NCBI GenBank assembly: GCA_012934845.2 | Contig: WNNJ02000693.1 | Location: forward strand, 1-64,000 | Reading direction: 5' to 3' | Length of the DNA: 64,000 nucleotides | DNA from: Pomphorhynchus laevis | Lineage: Eukaryota; Acanthocephala; Palaeacanthocephala; Echinorhynchida; Pomphorhynchidae | Shown here: one piece after another, positions 34,325 to 44,000 of the stretch | Layout: each line of letters opens with the position of its first letter | How positions within the stretch are numbered: position 1 is the first letter of the stretch | Made by a program: the position numbers and the translations under genes | Notes under the pieces: generated by a model | Told to the model about the DNA's origin: nothing | Database searches by the model: none | What the model saw: only the letters and a program-made list of their open reading frames with translations

Positions 34325-35560
34325 AAACAAAGAATTTGCTTTTTGCTTTAACCAATAATCGCCAATTCATCTATAACCGCCTGATTTGTACAATGCTCAA
34401 ATCTCAATATTATAGATTGCCCCAAATAATATCATAAAAGCTACCCGGTAATTCGAGAGATTATCAATGGACTCCAAAAGATCTCTACCCAGTCAAAACA
34501 ACGACGGGTATATGCTTACCATCATTAACGAATTTCGAGGTATCATTTCGCATTTGTATGTCATGATATGTCAACCAATAATATTATTCAATGCTTGAAC
34601 ACCTATTCTTTCTTCTTCGAGTGCCAAAGTACATTCATTGCGATCGATGACCAGCTTTTATTGCGCAAAATTTCAAGTCATTCATTTTCAAGCATTGTAT
34701 GACGCTCAGTCAATCCGGCCCGTGCAATCCGACTGGGAATTCTCAGATCGATAAGCCCATCGAAACTATATGGCGATCCCTCGAATTCGCATTGTCATCG
34801 AATAAACTCGATATATCATACCTACAAGAATGTCTTCAAATAGCTCTACACTCTATCGATCACTATTGTGCATGGCTACAAACACTCTATCGATCACTAT
34901 TGTGCATGGATATAAACACTCTATCGATCACTATTGTGCATGGCTACAAACTGTACACCCCACAAAGCGTTTTCTCAAATTCGAGCGACGAACGAGTTCA
35001 AACGTGTAAATGCCCGATTGATTACTAAATTCTGGGTTAGTTGTCCTCAAGAAATATACAAATCTTAGTATGTACGAAGTACACAGAAGTAGTAAAGTTG
35101 ATGGACTGTAACACTTACGGCCCAAATAGTGCTTGATATTAGTATTAAAACATCTGTCCCGTTTTCCGAGTGAAGACGAGAAAAAATAATATAATGGCTC
35201 GGAGGATGCACACGAAGAAAAAGCCGCAACAAATCGGGAAGTTTTATTCACTACTGATTTAGAAGGCGGAGTGAGTTGCTTAGAGACGTATTTAAAAAAT
35301 TTAGGATGAAAAGTGTCGAAATTGAACAAAACCAATTTGGCATTATGTCCGGTTATTCCACAGCTCTGTTCATCCACTGTCAAGAAATAGAAATTCAGAG
35401 AATTACAATAGAAGACATTCCCCTGATTTTCATCAACCTTAAAATGATTTCAATAATATCCAAAGAAATCTGAGAGAATGGGTATCAAGAAACAGTGTTT
35501 CCATAATTCTTAATGTAATACATCATCAATTTCTACCTTAAGCCTGAAGGATCCTGTATA
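34325..35560 (+). mobile_element. Ty3/Gypsy retrotransposon fossil, right part
   Basis: Contains a segment with the layout of the integrase C-terminal half (about 34690-35030), in the same orientation as the left part at 28700-30440. The L2-type LINE copy 2 separates the two. It is broken and old. The right limit is uncertain and no terminal repeat was recognised. Confidence 0.6.
34850..34951. repeat. 34-bp tandem triplication
   Basis: ACTCTATCGATCACTATTGT followed by GCATGG and a short A/C-rich end occurs three times in a row with two or three differences. The close similarity shows a recent local amplification inside old sequence. Confidence 0.9.
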
Positions 35561-35734
35561 CAGTCACATCTTAGGAAAAGGTTTTGTTACATACCGCGTT
35601 TTTCGATGTATTTAACTAAGCATTACCCAGAATAACATGGGCAATGTTATTACCCAGCTTTGGGGTAACAAAAGGTTTTGCAAAGATTTTTATTAAGTTA
35701 ACTCTTTTTATAAGAACTTAATAAAAAGGTTAAC

Positions 35735-36985
35735 AAATCATCTCTTCTAACGGTCTTTTTGTGTTCACTCAAGCTTCTCTTCATCTATATATTCTTCCAT
35801 CTAGCACGGTGTTTCACAAGGTTTCGTTTTAGGTCCTTTTATTTTCTCCCTTCTCGGCGACTGGTCTTATATAACTCGTGACCATAACTTTCATCTGATG
35901 AAGTATGCCGATGATATCCTCATCTACTCTAATGCGCATCATGTCTGTATCCACGACCTCGCTACTTATGCCAGAAATTGTTTTATGTCTATATCCAACC
36001 ATATTTCCTCTTCGTCTAGCTCTTAATCTTAAAAATTCTAAAATCATGTGGCTCATTTCTCATCACCCTTACATAAGTCCACTTATTTTATCTGTCGATT
36101 CGATCATTCTCCCAATCGATGACAATATAATTTTCTTAGGTTTTCAATAGGGCAATTTCCTTTCACTCAAACCTTTTGTTCATGACAAAGTTCGCGCTTC
36201 TTTCTTATTTCTTCGTGGCCCCCGTTGCATTCGTAGGCTGATCAACTCCCACTCTTGTCTCATTTTTTATCGTCTTTTCTATTTCCCAGAATTGATTATT
36301 GCCTTAGCTTCTTTGCCAACTCTTCCAATTCTGCGCTTTTACATCTCCAACGTATCATAAACTCAGCTGCTCGCATGCGTTTTGGCAGCTTAAACCATAT
36401 TTATCATCATCTTTACATCTTCTCCGTGCCATTATTACCCTTTGTGTTCAATTTCGTTTACGTATTGTTACCTTTGGTCCTCTATTTTGTCACTCACCAT
36501 CATACTTACACCTTGATTATTTTGATGATTCACGTTCTGCCCTCTTGGCTCTGCGATCAAGTAATTCTTTACTTATCCACGTCCCACCGCACTTAACAAA
36601 CTATGGCTTCCTCTCTTTTATCGTCGCTGCTCCACTTGTCTGGAATTCTTTGCCAGCTTACGTCCGTTCTTCCTCATCGCTTCCACTCTTCAAACAACGT
36701 CTACGTTCCTACAATATGGATCTTCCTTCACAATAAATCAAGAAATGCGTTCCCTTAGCATCTTATTCAACTCTCAATTCTATCATGCATCTTCAACGAA
36801 CTATTCCCCGACGACTAGCCACATTCCACCTATCTCCCTTATCTTCAATATACTTAATTCAATTTCATCAACATTTTCATTTTACATACTAGTTCATTGT
36901 CTTCTTATTTGTTTGTTCTTTTTCTTCTACATGGGCTTGTAAGCGCGCATAGATGTGCATTTGCCGTAATAAATAAAATAAATAA
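35735..36985 (+). mobile_element. L2-type LINE copy 3, 5'-truncated
   Basis: Begins just before palm motif B and keeps KYADDILIY near 35905 and the post-catalytic block (IILPIDDNIIFLGF, 36090-36150). It also has the C-terminal block (RIDYCLSFFANSSNSALLHL, VAAPLVWNSLPAYVRSSSSL, 36255-36736). The conserved 3' end TGTAAG, stem-loop, ATTTGCC is at 36938-36968, and the tail is made of AATAAATA repeats. Several frame breaks. The abrupt start is typical of incomplete target-primed reverse transcription. Confidence 0.85.
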
Positions 36986-37517
36986 ATATAATTGTTTGGG
37001 ATGAAGTGATAAAATTGATACGTAAAGAAACTCTTAAATAAGTAATATAGCAAAACGACTCAGTCCTCGTTGAGGCGAACTTGGAAGAAACCAAACAATG
37101 TATAAGGAATGAAATAATACACAGAAAAATAAGGATTTTATGTGAACGCATCAAAGACATAATGCAACTGTGAAATTTTAAAGATCCATTACTACAACGA
37201 GTAGGGATGATCGTTGTGTCGAAACGGAGGCGAAGGAAATAACTTTGATCCTATAATAATATCAATGATGGTCAAGTCCGCGGTCGGTAATTTTACTTTA
37301 ACAATTTAGTTTTGGTATTTATCTGCTAGTGGAATTCTGGCTACTCAAGGCTTCTTGGTTTTCTATGCAGAACATCTTGCGTATTTTCTTATTTTGTCAA
37401 TCCATCTTGATCCTTTTCCTTTGTATCGTATTTCTTGAATCAAGAATAGTTTTACCCTGCGTCGTTCTAGCATTTTAATAAAATTCCACACTCCTATAAG
37501 CAAAAGTTGATATGTTC
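36986..37517. other. Unassigned segment between LINE copy 3 and the hAT element
   Basis: One plus-strand open stretch (about 37060-37170) reads SVLVEANLEETKQCIRNEII and is not recognised. It could be a fragment of another element. Otherwise nothing is seen. Confidence 0.4.
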
Positions 37518-37525
37518 ATGTATAT
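37518..37525 (+). repeat. Left target-site duplication of the hAT element (ATGTATAT)
   Basis: Identical to 40278-40285 on the other side. Eight base pairs is the hallmark length of hAT insertions. The perfect match argues for a fairly young insertion. Confidence 0.95.
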
Positions 37526-37995
37526 CAGGGGTGGGCAAAAGCCGGCCCGCGGGCCGGATCCGGCTCTTTTGCTAATTTTATCCGGCCCGTTGAAAAATTC
37601 CACAAGCAAATTTTTTTAAACTCTTTTATGAGATTTTGTTGACATCAACATTATTAGTGTGCGTACTGTATATATAATAGGCGTAATAAAATGGGCGGTC
37701 GGCTGACTACACTATTGTGGACGATGTCGCGAGCTTGAAACAATCCTCGCGTGATTCTCACGCGGGTCGCTTGCGACGATCGCTCTCAGGGCGGTTTTTT
37801 CGTCGAACACAAAGGAGATCGCACTAGGTTCGAAATGCATGTGTGGACGGCATATGCTGCACTCCTCTAACTTTTCGAGGGACGACAGGTCGCGCCACGC
37901 GTATTGTTAATTTTGATTTAGCACTGATCGCATACTCTTTTTTGTTCGAGTCTAATATTAGTTTGCAAATATAAAATTGAAAAAGTGGACTTTTT

Positions 37996-38049
37996 GTAAG
38001 TAAAATTTTAAAACATTGGTTTTATTTTATTGTATTAATTAAATTATAG
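37996..38049 (+). other. Likely 54-bp intron in the hAT transposase 5' leader
   Basis: Starts GTAAGT after TTTTT and ends in AATTATAG after a T-rich stretch (TTTTATTTTATTG). Consensus splice sites and small size suit an intron just before the transposase start at 38069. Confidence 0.55.
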
Positions 38050-38068
38050 GTTTGTAGACCTTTGTAAA

Positions 38069-39878
38069 ATGAGTCAATCTAAAAAAAAGAAAAGTTGATT
38101 TGGAATGCAGAAACTTCAATGAAGCTTGGACGGTAAAATATCTTTTTACAAACATAAATAAGAAAGCAATTTGTTTAGTTTGTCAGGAAACAATTGCTGT
38201 TTTTAAAGAATACAATTTAAACAGGCACTTTACAACAAAACATCCAAAATATGCATCACATTCTTTAAAAGAACTTCAAACTGTAGCAGAAAACTTAGCA
38301 AAAAACTTGAATAAGCAACAAAATATTTTTACCAAACAAAGTAATATAGAGAAATCTACCATAAAAGCAAGTTATGTTGTCGCACACAAAATTGCTAAGT
38401 TCTGAAAGCCGTTTTCTGAGGCAGAATTTGTTAAACAATGCATGGTACAAGTGTCGGAGATATGTTGTCCTGAAAAGAAACATATTTTTGAAAATGTAAG
38501 CCTTTCAAGAAGAACAATAGTACAACGGATTGAAAATATTTCAGGAAACTTACTTGACCAGCTAAGAACAAAAATTGCTGATTTTACCTTTTGTTCTCTG
38601 GCTTTAGATGAGTCCTGCGATATTACTGATACAAGTCAATTATTAATATTTATTCGCGGCATTAACAAGAAATGTGAAATTAGCGAGAAACTACTTAGTG
38701 TGCATCCAATGAAAGATACAACTACTGGTGAAGACTTCTTTCTCGCTGTTGAAGAGTGTTTAGTTAAAGTTAGTTTAACTTGGAATAAAATAGTAAGCGT
38801 CACTACGGATGGTTGTCTTAGTTTAACAGGGAAAAATGTAGGCTTACTTAAACGAATTCGCGACAAAGTAAAAGAGTTGCAACCAGAACACAATATATTA
38901 TTTTTGCACTGCATTATTCATCAAGAAGTGCTATGCAGAAAAGTTTTGAAATTGAATCACGTCGTTACTGTTGTGACCAAAGTTGTGAATTTTATCCGAG
39001 GACGTGCCGTAAATCATCGACAGTTTGTTGAATTTTTGAAAGAAATTGAAAGTGACTTCTACGAAATTCCTTATTACACTGAAGTGAGATGGCTTAGCAT
39101 TGGTAAAGTTTTGGATAGATTTCAATATTTGCTTGATGAAATATTATCTTTCTTGTCGATAAAAGAAAAACTACATGATTTTCCTGAATTGCAAAATAAG
39201 GCTTGGCTAAACGATTTCTCGTTTTCAGTAGATATCGTAAAATATTTGAATGAACTAAATATAAATCTACAAGGGAAAAACCAATTCGCTTTCAATATGC
39301 ACTCAAACGTCAAAGCATTTATGACAAAACTCAATTTATTTGCTGAAAACTTTAATAATAAATTATTAAATCATTTCCCCTCATTGCAAGCACGGCGATA
39401 ATCATTGAAAAATACAGATTTTTTTAAATATAATGCAATAACACAAGAGTTGCATTCTGAATTCCAAAGAAGATTTCAAAATTTCAAAGCTATTAAAAAA
39501 CCTTTATCATTAATTAGCCAACCTTTCAATTTCGATGTGCAAGAAGCTCCTGTTGAAATTCAATTAGAACTAATTGACTTACAATCAAGTAATTTACTAA
39601 AAGAAAATTTTCACTCAAACGAATTGAGTGCTTTCTATGGCGCTTTGAATAACGAACATTTCAAACATTTTTGAACTATGTTCAAAAATACCTTGTTTTA
39701 TTTGGTTCGACATATATTTGTGAAAGAACTTTTTCTTTAATGGTTTCCACGAAAAATAAATATCGATCACAAAGACGAAAATCTACACTCGGTATTAAGG
39801 ATTGCTACAAGTGATTTGGAACCCAATTTTGAAGAAATAATGTCGGATGAACATTCGAGATTTCACGTTTCGCATTAA
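38069..39878 (+). pseudogene. hAT transposase (GTF2IRD2/Charlie-type), two in-frame stops and at least two frameshifts
   Basis: The enzyme would cut and join the element ends in the nucleus. From ATG 38069 the frame slips in a run of eight A at about 38080. The protein then reads in one frame from 38100. It has a BED-type finger (CLVCQETIAVFKEYNLNRHF, TKH) and the catalytic blocks CSLALDESCDITDTSQLLIF and VTTDGCLSLTGKNVGLLKRI (first two acidic residues). ILFLHCIIHQEVLC (CxxH block), TEVRWLSIGKVLDRFQYLLD and a C-terminal hATC dimerisation block (ENLHSVLRIATSDLEPNFEE) follow. In-frame stops lie at 38403 (TGA, before KPFSEAEF) and 39399 (TAA, after QARR), and a further break is near 39750. The similarity is to the transposase captured in vertebrate GTF2IRD2. 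Confidence 0.9.
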
Positions 39879-40277
39879 CTTTAAATATTTATTTTAACGT
39901 TTGATGTTTGTCTTTTCTTTTTTAAATTCTATTTGCTATTATATTTACGAAATGCAATATAAATGTTAAATTGTAATAACTATGTGTCAATATAAAATAA
40001 TTTGTATCGTTTAGACATAAATAAGTAACAAAATAAAATCTTTCATTGACTGGTTTATCTATTTATTTATTTATAATAATATTTCTTTAAAAATTACGTG
40101 ACATAGTTTATTCAAATTGAAATGATACTTAGTGTTTTTGTCAAAAAAAATTGGCAGGGAAAAAACTCCATCCAAAACATCCGCTTGTGCAAAGCATACG
40201 CGGTATAGTCCTCTGGCCCGGGAGACATTTTGAAAATTTCATTTTGGCCCGCGCTTTAAAGTATTTGCCCACCCCTG

Positions 40278-40285
40278 ATGTATAT
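40278..40285 (+). repeat. Right target-site duplication of the hAT element (ATGTATAT)
   Basis: Matches 37518-37525 exactly. Confidence 0.95.
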
Positions 40286-41212
40286 AAATTATTATTGATT
40301 TTTGAGCATATAGTTAACAAGAAAAATAAATGAAACAAAACCGTGAATTTATTTGAACTTTGTTCTTAAATATTATGCAGTTATCAAGTTGTATAACATA
40401 TTTTGGAAACCAATGCACACATAATGCATCGAGATCGTTAGTGATTAAATTTGAGACCTCATAATAACGAGATCTTAAGACCATATTATTGATAAATATT
40501 CAAAATCAAATATGATCACTATTTTTGAATTAACTACTGATTCTTAATAGGGTATCTTTATATGATTTGGCAAAGGCAAGCATGTTCTCAAATAAGCAAT
40601 TGCTGGGAATCCTAACAGAGCGAATCTCTAACAAGATAAAATCATAGTGTATGTTTGAAATTGCATTTCGCATTATTCCGATATAACCTGATATAATGAT
40701 AATATGATAGTCATATTGGAATAATCTGGAAATTTGATAATATTAAAAGTGGCAGTTCCAAACCAATATTCAAAATATATAGATCGGGAACATGAAGTAG
40801 ACAACGCATTGACGAATAGTGATACTTTAATTGAAAATGTTCAAGCGACTCAGTAAATTGTTAGAAAATTGAAAGCTTATGGAAATAAAATCAATTTCCG
40901 AAATATAAGTTTATCAAACAGATTCAGACAAACTGAAATTAAATTACAAAATTAATAAATTAAAATATTAATTCAATCAAAATTAAATAAATTTGATCAA
41001 TTTCTTGCTGTTTCATTAATTGAATTATTACTTAAGGCATTAAGAAGATATATAGTATGATATTTATGATCAGAAGACGAATTAACTTCATTCAAAGTAA
41101 TATAAAATTAAAGGATCTTATACATCAAAAAACTTTTGACCAAAATAAAAAACGGTATCAGTTCTATTTGCCTAGATAAAGAAATTAATTGTTCAGGTTC
41201 ATTAATTTCCAT
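40286..41212. other. A/T-rich region with one unassigned open stretch
   Basis: Plus-strand codons near 40720-40850 stay open (KVAVPNQYSKYIDREHEVDN, LTNSDTLIENVQATQ). After one stop they continue for about 30 codons (IVRKLKAYGNKINFRN). I do not recognise it. It may be a decayed gene or element. Nothing else is seen. Confidence 0.35.
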
Positions 41213-41345
41213 ATTTTTTCATACCATACATTCAATGGCATACTCTCAACTCAGGTCGTTACTCTTAGGTCGTACTTGACCTGCCATGCTCTCAGGTCGT
41301 ACTTGACAAGTCATACTTTCAGGTCATTACTTGATGTTTTATGCA
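41213..41345. repeat. Short tandem repeat with AGGTCGTACTTGAC, 27-bp spacing
   Basis: AGGTC-containing units occur at 41253, 41267, 41294 and 41321, the last three 27 bp apart and embedded in CATACTCTC-type sequence. The flank CATACCATACATTCAATGGC is an inverted form of sequence at about 42030. Confidence 0.75.
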
Positions 41346-41570
41346 TTTAGGCGATAATTCACGAATCGATAGGTAATCCTTGTGGATTTGCTTGTCTTCG
41401 ACAATCAGACTTGCGTGGGCACAGTTGGACTCTGTATAAACGTTCACATGGTCGGTTGGATAGATCGTCGTGGTAATCTCACAGAATTTTTAATATTTGG
41501 AATTCGTTGCCAGAGGAAATTGTTGCTCAATTTCAAAATTGTTGCTCAATTTTGCCAGAGGAAATTATTG

Positions 41571-41750
41571 TCAATTCATAAAAATGACGTTTATTTTAAA
41601 TTTCAATTTTTATTTTAATTTGATCTAAATTATAGAAAATCTAAAAACAATTATTAATTTTATTATTTAATTATTAAATTTTGATTTATGATTATTGTTT
41701 TGTTTAGTTTATAACTATATTAAATACGTAGACTCAGTTAGCTGATTTAA
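41571..41750 (-). repeat. Interspersed repeat family T, copy 7 (inverted)
   Basis: Read on the minus strand it starts CAGCTAACTGAGTCTACGTA and runs through the same blocks to CGTCATTTTTATGAATTGAC, closely matching copy 2 at 3474-3660. It shows that the family is not confined to the SOS-like gene. Confidence 0.75.
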
Positions 41751-41934
41751 TCTCTCAAACTATAATATGTTCAAACGAAAAGTTCGTTATTGGATTATCA
41801 ATCCGACCAACATATTGCAGTATCAATGGGAATAAGCTAATATTATTATTAACTCTCTTTCTTCTCATCTGTATTTAATCAATAATTAATATCAATGGGT
41901 GGACAATCGATTATTTTATATTAAATTTCAAGGC

Positions 41935-42285
41935 AACATTTCGGTATACGTAACCCTTCAGATCATATTAATTTTTTATATAACTCACATGACGTACGTT
42001 TATGATATTAGTATCATCTTTTACATGTATTGAGTGTATGGTATGAAAAAATAAAATTAGAAAATTAATGAAGAAATTAAAATCACTTTTAATTTCAAAA
42101 TCAAACAGGTAATCTGCAGTATCAGAAGTCAGAAAAGCATTAAATTTAGAGCAAATGCCAGCAACACTTTAGTATACGTAGCCTTCTTGATCAATTTCTA
42201 TTTATTTAACCCACTTAATGTACCTTCATGATATGGGCATCATTGTTTACAAATACTGAGTTGAGGGTATGACAAATTAAAATAA
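41935..42285 (-). repeat. Pair of diverged direct repeats of about 125 bp
   Basis: Copies at about 41935-42060 and 42155-42285 share GTATACGTA-CC, CACATGACGTACGTTTATGA against CACTTAATGTACCTTCATGA, and GAGTGTATGGTATGA against GAGTTGAGGGTATGA. Read on the minus strand the first copy contains CTGAAGGGTTACGTATACC followed by GAAATGTTG. This is the same kind of phrase as in the foldback elements. No open frame. Confidence 0.65.
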
Positions 42286-43797
42286 ATAAATTAATAAATA
42301 ATAATATCTCCTTCGGTGTAGGTCGTATATACATGCAGACGTCTATGCGTATTCTTGGTTTACTCTTTCGTAATAGTTATGTGCTTGAATGCCTAAATAA
42401 CTTTAAATATGATAATTACATGAAAATTTAATAAATAACTTGACTTTAATTATATTCATTATTATTTTACAAATTAATCCGAGACAACCCAAGGTTGATT
42501 GCAATAATAATGGGCTTTCAGTATTGAGTAGACACATGTATAAAGTATTCGAGACTAAAATCTTTTCACGACACCTGAAGAAATGTATTCTTAACGAGTA
42601 CAATTGTATGAGAAGATATTTTATTTTTATATTTTATATTTTATTTTTATATTTTTATATTTTATATGTTATTTTTTAGAAAATTAAAAATTGATCTTCT
42701 CTGCTTGTACACACTTATGAATATAATTCGAGAATACATATAGGAATATGCATTTATTTATTAGGTACCCAGGAAGAAATGTTAATGTTTTGATTTATTT
42801 CTTAATTTTCATTCTTCATGCTCTCAACTCAATAAAAAATGATATCGGTAACATGAAAGTATCTAAAGTGCGGTAAATACAAAATATATTTTTCTATTTG
42901 AAAATCTACGTATACTTATTTGTTGCCTAATAATATATAAAATAAATCATTTTAATTTATAAAATAATATAGTACTTTAAATTTATATTATTTAAAATTA
43001 TTTAAATTTATAAAATGATATATTAATTTTAATTAATATAATTTAAAATATTATTATTAAAGCCTGGTCATGTGACGTTCAATCAAAATAATTAAACAAT
43101 ACAGAAGCGTAATTTTTAAAATGATAGTAACGTGTGCATAGATGTTAACAATGATGTTATGAGTCGTCAAAACTTATCGCCTAAATTCTAGTTCGTTGAG
43201 TTTATAAATAGTTGAACTGATTTGGATCATCTATTCATATCGAAGAAACCTTAACTTCACGTTAAAATCGAAGGTGAAGAACTTTGAGGGTATAAATTGA
43301 TCTGTGTTGTAATAAGGTATAATTGATTTCCTTGCACCTTTATTAACTGATAAATATTCTCAGGCATCCAAAAGAGCATTTTAGAATGCGCAAATGTATT
43401 TGCTTTTCAAATAAATGGGTAAATGAGCGAGAAAAAATCTACTTCATGGGTTAGAATCGTACAAGTTGTGATGGTATTTTAAAGTGGATAAATAAACTCA
43501 CTTTCATACTACCAAATTTAGTTTCTTTCATAAGATCAGCCCTATTCTATGCAGCCGATAAACATCTTGATAAATATCGTGAGTAGTGAAATTAAAATGT
43601 ATTTGGTGGGACATAAAACTACGTATACTTAAAACTCCGTATACCTACGTATGTAAGCTTACTTTTTTGCGTAAATACTCACAGAGAAAATCAATTTATA
43701 TTTTTATTTCCTAAAATATGTAATGCTTTTACAATTTTGATCAGTAACGATACGTTTCTCAAGATTTAGTGTTAATTGTTTACTTACGATAACTGTG
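42286..43797. other. A/T-rich spacer without recognised genes
   Basis: Both strands were read; open frames here (for example 42440-42679) are short, A/T-driven and unlike any family. I see nothing to annotate. Confidence 0.4.
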
Positions 43798-43870
43798 GAC
43801 CTGAGTTAAGATTACTGTAAACCTGAGTTAGGATTACTGTAGACCTGAGTTACGATTAGTGTAGACCTGT
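43798..43870. repeat. 22-bp tandem repeat (ACCTGAGTTAGGATTACTGTAG type)
   Basis: ACCTGAGTTA-type units start at 43799, 43821 and 43843, with a truncated ACCTG at 43865. They differ by one or two bases. The array lies about 130 bp before the large satellite but shares no sequence with it. Confidence 0.9.
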
Positions 43871-44000
43871 AGCTACCTCCTACTTAAAGGGCATTAACAT
43901 TTAAATCTAACTTGGGTAGTTTAAGATTAATTTATAAAATATTAAATCTTATAAAAAGTAAAAAAATCATATCTTTTATTATATTAGGAACTACCCTAAT

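Larger units (their letters stand above)
37526..40277 (+). mobile_element. hAT DNA transposon (Charlie-like), 2752 bp, complete ends, broken transposase
   Basis: The 14-bp terminal inverted repeats are perfect: CAGGGGTGGGCAAA at 37526-37539 and its reverse complement at 40264-40277. An 8-bp target duplication flanks them. The subterminal region 37540-37900 is G+C-rich compared with the surroundings. One transposase gene occupies the centre. The end sequence CAGGGGTGGGCAAA is shared with many animal hAT/Charlie elements. Confidence 0.95.

Noticed and set aside
34931-35383. Minus-strand frame of 150 codons
   Set aside because: It runs antisense over the Gypsy fossil and has no recognisable domain.
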